DNA of 64,000 nt, taken from Montifringilla adamsi (Eukaryota; Chordata; Aves; Passeriformes; Passeridae). The notes beneath the pieces were generated by a model. The model was given only the letters and a program-made list of their open reading frames with translations. It did no database searches and was not told the DNA's origin. Location: contig JAGGNK010008337.1 of NCBI GenBank assembly GCA_017590115.1, positions 4,331,609-4,395,608 on the forward strand, in the 5' to 3' direction. Below are positions 26,301 through 39,406 of the stretch, in pieces (within the stretch, counting starts at the first letter, position 1; each line of letters begins with the position of its first letter). The position numbers and the translations under genes are program-made.

Positions 26301-29300
26301 GTGAAGTTATGCTGATGTAGACACAAGTGCCAAAATATTCCTTGCTCACAAATGCATGCTGCTTCTCAGCTCCCTTACAGGAAAATCATGTTTTATCTCA
26401 CATAAGGCCACCTCTCAGAGAACAAGACTCTGTTCAGATTTACAATATTCTTAAAATAGGCCTTTACAGAAATAAATAGCTGTCACCCATCTCCCATGCA
26501 GATCTGAGATTTCCTCACATGCCTAGTCACACTCGTGTATCCACTAGGCTCTGGAAAGTAAAGATCCACACCCTGGTTCCCATCAAAGCACTCAAACAAG
26601 CCCTGGAAATTCAAGTATTTTCTAGAAATTTTAGACATGGAAGATTAGTTTACTTCCAAGCTTCTAAAAGGATCCATCTGTGTAACAGAGCAATTCATAT
26701 GTTCGCTCATAAGGCAGTGCCCACGGAGTCATCACCACGGCTGGAAAGCAAAATTATGTCTGTGGTAACTCCACAGAAAGGGAAGAGAAATAGCAAAAAA
26801 AGTGAGGACACAGTCTGGGAATTTAGCAAGTTCTCTGAATCAGATAAATTCCATTCTGTGCTGGCTACAAAATGGATAGCTGGGGAAAAATATGGAGGGA
26901 AAAGGTTCAGAACCTCTATTTAGTGTTATTTTAGGCAACAAACTGGGCAGAGGTTTGAGGAAAGCTGCCCTTGCACGTGGAAAAAGCTCAGGTCCTGAGC
27001 CTTGAGGTCTCAAGGAGCACCACAGCCAGACAATGGAAAGAAACCACACAAATACCTGACACGTTGTTCAAAGCCCATGAGCCACATCCAAATCCAGCTC
27101 AACAGTAACTTGTCACGTTTATGGGACTGCTTTACAATCACTTCAAAATGAACCCTTATCAAATGTGAATACAGCAAGTTTCAAATAGAAAGTTATGCCA
27201 TGCTGTTAAATCAATGTTTTCCATAAGTAAAACTTTAAGTGTTAAATTTCCAAAGAAGCAGAGTGTCACTGGAAGTGCTCACCAACCTTCCTGTTCCACT
27301 GAAACACTCATCAGGCATTTTGAAAAGATGCTCACAAACCACTTTATCTGTCCTTCCACAGAACCAGCTGCACTAGGCACCCTCAGAATACAGGACCCTC
27401 CCTATTACTCAAAACATGTCTTTTAATGCAATTTAAGATTATTAATTATCCAACCAGTTATTAATTTTACCTGTGTTTTAATGGATGTGCAGCCAGTCAC
27501 AGATACAAACAGAAGAGAGCAGGTGTGAAGTTATGACACCACCAAAATCCATGACATACTGTATTTAAGGGAGATTATCATGATCCAAAGAATGCCTTTT
27601 AAACTTCTGTTTTGTGAGACTAATACCAGGAGTTATATAAACAAACATGGAATTGTGCATTTCTGTGTTTTTATGTAAGCACTGTGACTCATTTTCTTGC
27701 CTATCACTATTATTTCTCTTTTTCTCTTGGTTTCTTAGCCAACTCTTCAGAGCAGAGACTGGGAACCTGGAGTGTGCTTTCAGTGAAACCTCGGAGAGCT
27801 GGGCTCATCAGAGCCCTCTTTGCTGTATTTTAGGCTCAGTGCTGCAGTGGAGGCTGAAGAGTTTTGTGCCATTATGTAACTGCCTGGCAGCATGTAGCTT
27901 CAGGCAGTTATAATCTGGTTTACTGCTTGTCATTTGCTAATACTTGGGGTTTTTCTCTAGCTTATGGTATCAGGGATGTTACAAGGGGGTTTGCCTTCCC
28001 CTTCCCAGTAGGAGAGAGAGCAGGCTTCAGCCACAGCTGCCAGGCTCGTGTGGAGAGTACAGCACATCTCCCTGCTCATGCCATCCCCTGTGCTTCCTTC
28101 AGCACACGGAGCAGTGCCCCCTGCCCCGGCACACGGAGGGTGGGCTCTGCCGATGGCTCCGATGGCACTGGAGGCTGGGGCTGAGCAGAACCTTGGAGCA
28201 CAAGCCCAGGGTAAGATGCGGGTGGTGCTGTTCCAATAAAATCTGTTAATCGAGTGCATTCAGCGGGGCTGGGCAGACTTCCAGATTTAACCACACCATG
28301 GCAGACTGCCAGCAGTGGGAAATAGCAACACACTTGGTGGTGTGCAGGGACAGGGAAACAGGTCCCTGCATCGCTCACTGAAGATCCTAAATTCTTTCAG
28401 AGCATTAAAAATTACAAGCTATTAAAGGAGGCTTCACATGTCCTTGATAGCAGTTCACATATCTACTTGCTTTTCTAGTCTCTTACAGTTTTCCTGAGCA
28501 AAATATCCTTTTTCCTTCATTCTTTTCACCCAAGCCAGATAAGACAAGAGATGTATCACAGCTAATCCTTCAGTACAAACCTAAGGTAAGAATTACAATG
28601 GACAAGCTCTGCCTGGGAAGGGATCAGCCAAGAGCCAGTCTGAGGGCTCCTTCATGTATCTGCACTCTGCTCATTCTGCAAACAAAACTAAAATGGTATT
28701 TTTCATGCTGTATTTTATGTCTCTCACCATTAAATCAATCTCCTTAAAGGAGAAAAAAAATTAAATCTGAAAATCTGATAGAAGCCATGGGAAAACTAAA
28801 TATGAAAATAAAACTAACAAAAAACAGAAAGCCCTCAAAACTCTATGTTCTTGGCTAAATTCTATTTCAAATGAAGAAATTACTTTGTGTCTATTTTCTT
28901 AAGATTGAAATTAATTATAAAATTGCTTTCTTCACAAAACTATTAGCGTCCTGCCAGGGAGGACCTGAATTTATGAAAAGTGATTTTAAAAAGGATATGA
29001 GGAAAATTTAAAAGGATAAAAGAAGAATTTTTAATAATCTGAACTATCCTTGCCAGAGAGGAAGTAAGATGGAAGAGAAATGAGCCTAAAGCAGATGTGA
29101 AAAATCCTTAAAAAAATGTGTTCTTCCTTCACTTAATGGAACAGAAATAATGGGAATTAGCTCTTTTAATTTATTCTTTGCAAAAATTTTCTGCCACAAT
29201 ATGAAATGTCAAATTTTCATTTGAAATTAATTTGAAATATTTATTTGGAGATCTGTGATACAATTATATCACAAACTCTATATTCCAAAGAGTCCCATAT

Positions 29301-29415
29301 CCAAAAGGAGACCCCCCAAAATTTTGAGTACATTCTGAATGGCATGACCTGTGATACAGAAACCAACTGATTAAAGGATGCAGTGTGGGAAATAAAAGGA
29401 GGAGGAAAATAGGGG

Positions 29416-29510
29416 AAAGGAAAGGAAAGGAAAGGAAAGGAAAGGAAAGGAAAGGAAAGGAAAGGAAAGGAAAGGAAAGGAAAGGAAAGGAAAGGAAAGG
29501 AAAGGAAAGG
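29416..29510 (+). repeat. (AAAGG)19 pentanucleotide microsatellite
   Basis: Nineteen perfect, uninterrupted AAAGG units (95 nt) lie in EML6 intron 1, preceded by an imperfect GGGGAAAGG lead-in. On the gene's sense strand it reads CCTTT. The perfect purity suggests recent or ongoing length change. The long open frames across it are artefacts of the 15-nt codon periodicity. Confidence 0.97.
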
Positions 29511-29726
29511 AGCATTTCTTTAACACCACTATTTAACAACATTAAACAATCAAAAACCTCATCAAGTCTCAAAGAAGAGAATGGGAGTGCATATGGAAGG
29601 TCACAGTGCTCTGTTGTGCATCTTTTGCAAATGCCCAATGAATTATTACTTATGGCCACAATTAATGAAAGCTGCCAGACTACAGAGTTATGTTAACCCA
29701 ACGTGCAGCTAAGATGATAGAGCAGT

Positions 29727-29798
29727 ATTCCTGGCTGGGATTTGCGTGGGTTACTTGTTCTTATTCCTGGCTGGGATTTGAGTGGGTTACTTGTTCTA
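29727..29798 (+). repeat. 36-bp tandem duplication
   Basis: Two adjacent 36-bp copies, each starting ATTCCTGGCTGGGATTTG, lie at 29727-29762 and 29763-29798. They differ clearly at one internal base (C in the first copy, A in the second) and at the terminal base. Near identity points to a recent duplication in EML6 intron 1. Confidence 0.93.
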
Positions 29799-32700
29799 AG
29801 TATCTTTTGTAAAATTCTCTTTTCTGCAACCCCATAACCCAGGTGCAATTCTTTAAAACTTGGTTCCAGTATTAGGATGTAAAAAGTGCCTCCCAAGTAA
29901 AACCTGGGGCATGTCTGGAAACAGTAACTCTGGGTTAGCCCTCAGCCCTACCAAGCAGGGCAGGCGACAGCAGAGGGACAGCTCACTGCAAGGCCACAGC
30001 CACACACCCAACCAAACCACAGAGAGAGCTCCCTGGGGAAAGGCAGTTACATTATTTCCCTCTTGGGAAGGAAGGACTGTATTATAAGAAGTGCAGCACA
30101 GAGATGCCTATCCTAAAGCAGCTTGAGATCCTAAACAGAACCACACAAACCTCTTCAGTCTGACAAGCAAAAGCTTTAAAATGGTTCTTTCAACTAAAGA
30201 CAGCTTTCATAAAGACTCAATATAATATCCTTTTAGACACTTGTGGCTGCTCCCAGATGCCACATGTTTTAAATAACTGAAACAAACCCACCATGGAAGT
30301 AAAAGGCCAGCACATATGCAACAAGCACTGCATCTGCATGAGATCTTGAATCAGGAACACAACTGTATATTATAAACTTGTTTTACAGCCATTAAGAAAT
30401 AGCAGTTTCCTTGAACGGCATTTCAATATTTTTTTAAACAAATAATTTCTAAACAGATGAGAATCCCTCAGAATCCTAGAGGGATCAGGAACCTGCTGCA
30501 GACCTACTGCTAAAATCTCATTTAGGTGCAGCCACACTTGTACATGTTCAGCACTGGTGTGACGAGGGCCAGAGGGCAGGACCCAGTGGCATCATCTCTG
30601 ATCTGCTGCCAGAGAGAAGCCACACAGAAAGCTCAACTTTTACCTCATCATAGACTCCAGCACTGAGAGAAGCCAAAAGGTCCTTTAAGGATCTCACAAA
30701 TAGTGCTCAAACACCAGAGAGATGAAAGGAAAAGTTAAATTTACATTTAACACCTTTTCTGGTCAGACAGCAGCTGACTGTGACTAACCTGCAGTTAAAG
30801 AGCTCCTAGGATACAGAGAAGGAGGCATGCTCTGCCTAGTCAGGGTGAAAGCAAAAGGGCTCCAGCCTTAACTGCAGGTAGAGCTGTAAAAAACTGAGGG
30901 TGTATTTTGTCTTTTGCACTACAGTAAATTTCTAAAATAAACTATATCTCTTTAAAAACCAGAAAATTCTTCTTCAAAAGTAAGGCTCATCTTGCCCAAA
31001 ACTATTATTTTGCAATTAATATTTACAAGTAGTAGGAAACTACCAAAGTAAATGATACTTTCAATATTTATCTCTGCATGTGGATAACAGTTTCTGAGGA
31101 CGAGGAAGCAAACATTTGGCATGAATAGATGCCCAATTTTCATGTGGAGGCATCAATATTAGTATGACTACATATAAACTGCAGTGCCAGGCAGTAATTT
31201 TCATGTAGGGCTATGCCTTGAACATTCAAGTCTGCTACAATAATAGAGGCATGCAAAATTCCCTATAAAAAATCCAGTAAAATCTTTTGCAGCAAGGAGT
31301 GTTAGGCAGCCAAAATAACAGGGTTGCTGTATCACTCTGAGAGTAGCCTTTATTTTATATTCTGTTTTAATTACCATCATTTTAGTGTATTTCCATCCAT
31401 CTGTCAGAGAAGAGAGAACAAACTTCACCACCAGCACCCACAGAAGTTCCAGCAATAATGTTAAGCACACCAAGGTTCATTGTGCTGCTGGAACACTTAA
31501 AGAAAATTGACATAAGCATACACTCAGCCTCAAGACCAGACCTCCCTAAAGCTTTAGAGGTCTGTTACCAGGCCTTTATAAATATCACCTCTGAAGGGGA
31601 ATTTAAATGCAACATGTCTCTTGGACAGCAAAGCAGACAACTAGATGTTCCTGGGGTAGAAATGCACCTCATGAAAAACAAGCTGATCTTCCAAAGAGCA
31701 GTCTTTAGGTGGGAAGAAAAGGAGGCATTTTTACTCTTTACCAAGGTTCCCAAAAACCTGAGCAGTTGGCAAGTCAGCAAAAGACCTTTTTACAGACCCA
31801 ATACTTGGAGCTGTAGATTTTATTTTTTTTTAATTTGAAGTTAACTCATATGAAAACTTTTTCTGTGAGTTTTCATCCTGGTAAAGAGTGATTACACACA
31901 ACTACCTGACCATCATGAGTCCTGGCCATCTGAAATCAAACTGAAATAAAACAAGCAAAAAATTGCAGAGACTTAATACATAGGAAATGAAAAAAAATAT
32001 TTAAAAATTAGGTTTAGACTGCTCTGGTTAAAGGCTGTGGTTAAATGATGACCATTCTCATCAACATATAGTGACAAATGCCTGCTGAGTTCCTCTCCAC
32101 TTTTAACTGATCTCAGTATTTCTAAATCACTTTCAATAAGACACTGTAACTGTATATTCCAACAGATCTGATGCATTAATACAGATATTTAAGAAACCAA
32201 TTTATAGCAGGTCATGCCCTGATAAAGACTTCAAACTTAAGCACAGCACAGCACTCAAGTAGAAGCAAAAGAGGCCACTGGAACTTCATGGAATAAACAG
32301 CATTTTCCCCAGGTTTTCCAGCATTGAAAGCAAAGGAGGCAACAAGCTGATTAGAGGAATTTTTATGGGGAACTAATTCCTTTCATCCAAAACTCATCTA
32401 ACAACTTGCTGCCTCAAAACAGCTCCCAAAACCCTACTTCACCCCAGGTGTGCCACGTCTGTTCAGTTTGGATGGCTTGGTGGATGCACTGGTGTAGCAT
32501 CCACGTAAGAAACAGGGCGGGAATTTCTGCTGTTGAAAATCTCTCCTAAAATCTCTCATTTAGGTCACTGAATCTCAGCACTCCTGTGGGGTCACCTCGG
32601 GTGTCTGAAGTCCAGGGTTAGCCCAAGCTGCAGACAGTGCAGCTCCCATGCACTGATGATAAACAATAACCACAGTAACCTGAACACCACTCTACAACAC

Positions 32701-35700
32701 CCTCTGTCACTATCCAAATGGTGGCAACTGAACAGAAATTAAAGTATTTTAGATCCCTTCAAATAAGTATAACCCTATGAACACAGATATTATAACACAT
32801 GATTTTAAATAAAAAATATGAAAGTACAAATCACATCTTCTGTCTCTGAAGTTTTGATTTGCATAGCTCTACAAAACAAAAATCCTGGAATTATATGTAC
32901 TGTGGTCAGCAATACAAACATTGCTTGAAGCATATTACTCCTCTTTTCCCCACAGCAGCAAGACAAGAAATCCACATCCTGACACATATCCCATCTCCTG
33001 AAACGACCCTTGTGGAGAACAAGCCAGGCCTCCAGTGGCTCCTGCAGCCCAGAAAATCCCATCCCGCTGGCGGGGCCGCGGTTTTAATCCCAATCTGTCA
33101 GCACAGCGGCACCCCCAGCACACTGAGAGCGATATTCTGCTAAATCCGACACCGCTGGTACACTGTGAGCAGCCTTACATAAACAACAGCTCTGGAATCC
33201 ATGGATAACAGAGGGCTTTGCAGGTACTACAGAGACCTGGGAGAGGGAGCAGGCTTGCTGCCTCATGAGAGACCAGCATGGAGGCAGCCAGGATGCAAAA
33301 CTGCTTTTGTAAGTGCATAACATACAAAATATCAGATTCCACAAGAAACCAGGGTGTGTAACAATATAACATATTCAGGACAACTGTTCAGTACTGCAGA
33401 TATTCATGGAACTCGAAAACAGGGAGAAATAACTTTGTCACTACATCACAGGAAAAATTTCTCAGGGTTAAGAATCTCTGTTCACATATGACTTCAGAAA
33501 CAGATAAAATGAGTTGTATTTTAAGTGATAGTGAGAAGTACCTTAATGGGTTATAATTTTATTTTTACTGTTTGCTGTGGCTTTTACATGCATAAATTGC
33601 AGAAAAATTATAGGAAAGAACTGTCTCCAAGACTTAAATGAGAGAAAAACAAGGATTGATCTAACTGATCACTGTTCTACAAGTAATGCAGCACAATGTT
33701 AAAGTAAAGAAACCCGTTCTTTTGGAAGTGTTCAATTACTGTCAAAGCCAATGCTCTGGAGGTTACTCACAAACTCCTCTGCAAAGCAGGGCTCACTCAA
33801 AGGTTAAATCAGTGGTTCAGGACCTCATCTCCTGCTGAAGTTAAAGGAGGAGGTGCTGGAAGCCCAGCACCTGGTGGTGGCTTTGTACAGAAAACAGGAC
33901 AATTCCAAGCTCCCTTGTTCCTGCTCAGAACATTGACCTTATTAGCTGAGTGCAGAACATTCAGTTCTTGTACAGGCAGAGCTCGCCTTTCAAATGTGAA
34001 TCTTGGAAAAAAAGTAATTTCTCCAATACAATAAAATTTAATCCAATACTTTCTGGTCTGCTTTAGCCCAAACTACATTATGTCCAGCTGCATTATCTTG
34101 ATGCAAAACAAGAGACAGAACGATTAATCTTGGAGAACATATTAAACATACACACCTGCCCTTTTCACCAAGGACAAATATCCCCTCTCATGACTTCAAT
34201 AAACACTTCAAGGTAACACACAATATTACTTCTGAGAGTCATGGGGTCTTCATCTTTTTTTTTCAACAAAACAGCATTCACAAAACCACAAAAAAATTCA
34301 CAGGAGATAACAGCAGTCCTTGGAAGCAGATGATCTTCCCACTTGAAGGTCTCCCAGTCTCAGTGATTCACGGTATTTTCCAAAATCCAAGTTTTCTTTT
34401 TTAAACAGTGTTTCAAACCTCTTTAGAAATTACAACCTGTTGGACTGCAAATGCACACCCTGCTGTTTAGAAGCTGGTCTCAAGCAAGTAAATCCCAACA
34501 AACCCAGAAAAATTGGATAAGTACATTCATCCATTCGTCTCAAATGGATGAGAGCTGTGAAGCTTAAAATGTGAGAATTTACATTCCCACATTTATTAGT
34601 CATATCAGCAATGACCACACAAGGCATCATCTACTCTAAAGTGCTTACAGTGATGGGATATTACGTCAGCAGGGACTGCACAGTGCGCCAGTGGCAAAGG
34701 AGGCAACCACCAATGCCATGGTGCAAACAACAGAATATTCCAGCCACTCTGGGTAGTCTGTCCTTCCTAAAACCCCACGTGGTGACAGCAACAGTTCTTG
34801 GTCGCTAAGAGCTGATCTGAACTGTTGCTTGGCTTCTGCTCATACCTTCTGGTCTCAAATGTTTAATCCTTTGTGGAAACTACAGTTTTCCATCAGAATT
34901 CTGATGGTGCTGCAGACCTTTCCAAAGCATGAGCTGGACATTCAGCACCACTCAAGACACAACTATTTGAACACAGGGTTCTAGCTTCCTTTAAAGAGCC
35001 CAACAGGCAGAAGCAGTGTCAAAGTACAAATGTGAGACATTCATTCTTTCTCTCCCAGCTGTACCTTCTAAACATGACACTGCCAAAAGCAAACTCCTAA
35101 TGTGACAGGTCTTAAAGTAAAGGGTACAGAAGCTGTACAATGCATATGGTTTGGGGAGGGAGGTGCTGTCAGGTATTATAAAAAACATTCAAACATAAGC
35201 ACAGAAGTACACAACTCTCTACATGCATTATACTTCCTGTACCAAAGAATATCAAATTTTACGTCCATACAACAAGCAAAACTTAATTTCATGATCCTGC
35301 AGATGTCTCTAAAATACTGACTCTTCTCTGAGCAGCCCAGTGTCTATTTTCAGCAGCCTTTTGGAGCTGATAATACCTTTGGAACCAAAATAAACTTTGA
35401 TGCACATGTACTGTGCTTGATGAAATGCTGCTGCTTTAATGCATCCTGGAGAGGGGGAGAAGGCTGCTACGAGGATACACAGCAGCCAAAAGCTCTTCCT
35501 GGGAAAAGTGGATGGCTTTCTGCAAACAAAATTGTGTGGTTTGGTTACATTGTCAAAACTCTGGCTTCAGCAGATGCTTCCACAGCACTCCCACACCATG
35601 AGTCACCTGGGACTGTTCTGGTTTCACATCATCCAGGAAACGCTTCATTCATGCTGAACTGGGTGAACAGGGAGGGCAGCAGATAGCTCTGCTCAGAGGA

Positions 35701-36539
35701 GTGGCATCACCAGGCAACATCCTTCATGAGGATATTCTAGGCTCAGATTTCTCTCATCAAGTAGTAGCTACATTAATTTTCTATTTTACTGATGTAAATT
35801 TCTGTATTCTGGACAGATTTATTTAAAGACTACCTTGAACACTGTAAACTGCATTTTTGTTTTGCAAGGTGCAATAAAAATACCAGCATTTCTGTAGGAC
35901 GAAAACATCAATTAAATTCACTTCTCAGGCAGAATTTGAGAGAAAGGAACAATGAATTGGACAGATGAGGAGCAAGACCTGGCCATCTTGCACCAGCATG
36001 TGTGGGATTTTTTGCCTGGAGTGCAAACAGCTGAACTTGATTTTGATTTACATTTTCTGGATATTAAAACCAGATTAGCTTGAGCTACGTGTCAGATTTA
36101 TGGCACTCTCGTGCTGAGATTTGCTGAGGGCGAGGAGAGCTACACCTGCCTTCTGTACGAGGTCAGAATTGATGAGCTGGGGTCCCAGCTCTGGAAACAT
36201 CAAGGTACTGGAACCACGATTTTGCAGCACTGTTGCACTGAGATCTTCCCAGTGCTGAAATGAAGTGCTTTGCTTTTGGTGCAGTGCAATAGAAAAATTT
36301 AACCTTCCCTCTGTTATTATAGCAATATTTTCAAGCTTTGATACAAAAGAATGATAATCAACAGTATCTAGAGATTCAGCTCTCGCAGAGATTGCTGCTA
36401 ACAAATCTGAGCTGCTGTAAAACGGCAGGTACAAGCCGAGCTGTAAGAGGCGAGGAGGGGGTATTCTGCCAGCACGACATTCTCCTCCCTTCCCTTTAAA
36501 CCCCACCCCACCCCACCACCAGAGAAGTCAGCCCCCTTA

Positions 36540-37106
<567 letters not shown>

Positions 37107-37302
37107 TCACCAGCACCACCTGCCAAAGTCTCCCCGCTGCGTCTCCCGTGTTGCTCCTTCTTGGCTTCCTGCACAAAGCTTCCTGGGCGCTCTTCTTTTT
37201 AACATATCTACCCTCGGGGCCAGGGCTGGAAGAGAAGAAAACACAAAACCCGTGCGCTAGAACCTCAGAGTGCACCTGTGTTTAAAATGCAAAGGGATGC
37301 CT

Positions 37303-37463
37303 GGACGAGGGAGCTCTGCTTGGATGGGGAGCTCTCGTTCCATGAGGGGAGATCTCCTCGGATGGGGGAGCTCTGCTTGGATGGGGGAAGCTCTGCCTGG
37401 ATGAGGGGAGCTCTGCTTGGATGGGGGAGTTCTCCTTGGATGGGGGAGCTGCTCTTGGATGGG
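37303..37463 (+). repeat. 19-bp minisatellite upstream of EML6
   Basis: About eight tandem units of 18-20 bp with consensus GGATGGGGGAGCTCTGCTT, plus a partial ninth unit. Units vary at the G run (three to five G) and in the CTCTGCTT half. It lies about 570 nt upstream of the EML6 ATG, between two CpG-rich blocks. Confidence 0.92.
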
Positions 37464-37749
37464 TGCTGTGGCCACTCTGGCTGGTCTGGGGGCTTCTGAG
37501 GCTTTTCAGCAGGATCCAGTGCTCCGAGTCCTCATACAAACCCTTTCTTTCAGTATCATCTCACATACAACATCCAGCATAAATATGGGAATATTACCCA
37601 CACCTTTCCTCACCCCCAGCAACTGAAAACTTTCTCCTTTTGGAGTCTATAGCAACTGTGTAATTAAGACAATCTTATTTTCCCGTTTTCAGTCACAAAA
37701 CACTCCAAGTCACCACGAGACAGAGGGGACTGTGGTTTTGTTTGGGTTT

Positions 37750-37775
37750 TTATTATTATTATTATTATTATTATT
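37750..37775 (+). repeat. (TTA)n trinucleotide microsatellite
   Basis: About eight perfect TTA units are followed by T/G-rich sequence. It is a simple repeat in the intergenic region. Confidence 0.9.
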
Positions 37776-38119
37776 TGTTTGGGGGGTTTTTTCCTTTTTT
37801 TCCCCTTTTTTTCCCCACTGTCATTCTTTGGGATGATTCTATAGGAAATACATCTCTCTTGCCTTCTGCTTTTCCTGAAGCAGCATTCATATTACCATTA
37901 TCTGTCGAGCTTGCTTGCTGCATGTTGGTGGTAAGACACCCACTGCTTTATAGTGTCACTGCACAGGAGCCCAAACCCAGCCCTCCAGAAACTCACTCCA
38001 GAAGGCCACAACCGCAGGGAAGAGGATGCAGAGGAGCAGAACCAAACACCCATTTGCAGTGCACAGCGCCAGACGGTCGGGAAGAGCGAGTTCCAAGGCT
38101 GACGGCCCCTGCACCTTTT

Positions 38120-38470
38120 CCCACACAACACGACCCAGCTGAAGAGCGGCGTGCCGCCACCGCTCGCACACGGGCTCACAGCGCCGGCAGCACTTCGGGA
38201 CACGGCAGAGGGACACCCGCCTTCGGGGGAATGCGAAGCCCGGCGCTTCGGTAGCCGCCTCCAGCAGGAGCCCGGCCCCGGGCGGGCGGGGGGCGGCCGG
38301 AGCCCTCACGGCGCCAGCCCTGAGGCGGAGCCGCCTTCCCGCCTCACGGGGCGCGCGCGGGCGGCGGCGCGCGGCCGCTCCCGCCCTCCCTCGTGAGGGG
38401 GCCCGGCCCTGAGGGAGCCGCGGCGCCCTCAGCGACGGCCAGCACGGCCCAGCCCCGCTCCGCGAGGCAG
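38120..38470. promoter_or_regulatory. Orphan CpG-rich block B, 1.4 kb upstream of EML6
   Basis: This is a GC-extreme segment with many CpGs, a NotI-like GCGGCCGC site near 38370 and GGGCGGGCGGGGGGCGG GC-box sequence near 38281-38297. It resembles a second CpG-island promoter. No known exon could be assigned; the open frames across it (including a 186-codon minus-strand one) are expected in stop-poor GC-rich DNA. Confidence 0.65.
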
Positions 38471-38719
38471 ATTTAGGGAAAAAAAACCCCCATCTTTCTG
38501 CTTTTGTCGTGTGCAATAGTCTTCAAAAATCTCACAGAATACAACCAAATTCGCACTCACGTTTTTTAACTCCTTCCCAGCAGCCGCTCACCACATGCAC
38601 CCTGGTTTATCATAGAATCTTGGAATATGATGAGTTGGAAGGGATCCACACGGATCATCCAGTCCAGCTCCTGGCCCTGCTCAAGACACCTCAACAGTCT
38701 CGCTCTGTCCCTGAGAGCG

Positions 38720-38854
38720 CTGTCCAAGCGCTCCCGGATCTCTGGCAGCCTCGGGGCCGTGGCCATTCCCTGGGGAGCCCGGGCGGACTGTCCAAGCGCT
38801 CCCGGAGCTCTGGCAGCCTCGGGGCCGTGGCCATTCCCTGGGGAGCCCGGGCGG
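38720..38854 (+). repeat. 2 x 68-bp tandem repeat inside CR1
   Basis: Two nearly identical 68-bp units at 38720-38787 and 38788-38855 each begin CTGTCCAAGCGCTCCCGG and end with GGAGCCCGGGCGG. They differ at very few positions (for example GATCTCTGG versus GAGCTCTGG). The duplicated segment is CR1 sequence. Confidence 0.93.
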
Positions 38855-39095
38855 TGCCCGGCACCTTCTGAGGGAATGAGGGAAGAGCCTATTCCCGATC
38901 TCCAGCCCAAGGCTCTGACACAGCTCCAGCCCGGGCAGTGCCCGAAACCTTCTGAGGGAATGAGGGAAGAGCCTATTCCCGATCTCCAGCCCAAGGCTCT
39001 GACAGCTCCAGCTCGGGCAGTGCCCGAAACCTTCTGAGGGAATGAGGGAAGAGCCTATTCCCGATCTCCAGCCCAAGGCTCTGACACAGCTCCAG
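38846..39095 (+). repeat. 3 x ~84-bp tandem repeat inside CR1
   Basis: Three units of 84, 82 and 84 bp (38846-38929, 38930-39011, 39012-39095) share the core CTTCTGAGGGAATGAGGGAA and CTATTCCCGATCTCCAGCCC. Unit two has lost two bases in the GACACAGCTCC stretch. The last two units agree more closely with each other than with the first, suggesting stepwise expansion. Confidence 0.94.
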
Positions 39096-39406
39096 CCGTT
39101 CCCTCGGGTCCTGCCCTGGTCATGGGAGTGAAGAGATCGATACCGGCCCATCCTTTCACACCCTGGTATTATTCAATGGAATAATTTCCATGTGATCACA
39201 GCTTTCTTTTTACGATTTTTTTTCTGTTAATTATCTAATTTGCATAATAAAATTAATCAATATGACAGACAGGCTCTTCACCTATCCAACCAGGACAAAT
39301 GAAGAACTAGTTTCAAGCCTCTGCTGCCGTGGCTGTCATTTCTCTGTGAGCGAAGGCAGTCAAGCTGAACATTGTATTTAACCCTAATTTATAGCCTGTG
39401 TTTTGG

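Larger units (their letters stand above)
38611..39150 (-). mobile_element. CR1 LINE 3' segment with internally expanded body
   Basis: The plus strand begins CATAGAATCTTGGAATATGA and continues GTTGGAAGGGATCC and CATCCAGTCCAGCTCC, the reverse complement of the typical avian CR1 3' terminus with its ATTCTATG octamer. The far end, with GCCGTTCCCTCGGGTCCTG and GAAGAGATCG, matches the more 5' part of the same CR1 tail as I remember it. Between them the element has been tandemly expanded (two arrays, listed separately). It lies in minus orientation in the EML6-SPTBN1 intergenic region. Confidence 0.85.

Noticed and set aside
29264..29659. 131-codon frame with SFPFL repeats and its antisense KGKER frame
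   Set aside because: Both are translations of the AAAGG microsatellite, whose 15-nt period keeps frames open.
36075..36506. 143-codon minus-strand open frame just inside EML6 intron 1
   Set aside because: It lies after a verified exon 1 donor, has no recognisable domain, and several frames of this length are expected by chance in 64 kb on six frames.
37956..38516. 186-codon minus-strand open frame across CpG block B
   Set aside because: Arginine, alanine and proline-rich composition is typical of stop-poor GC-rich DNA; no family resemblance or splice evidence, so not listed as a gene.
38720..39095. CRISPR-like array of regularly repeated units
   Set aside because: Units are directly adjacent with no unique spacers, in vertebrate CR1 sequence; it is an ordinary tandem duplication.
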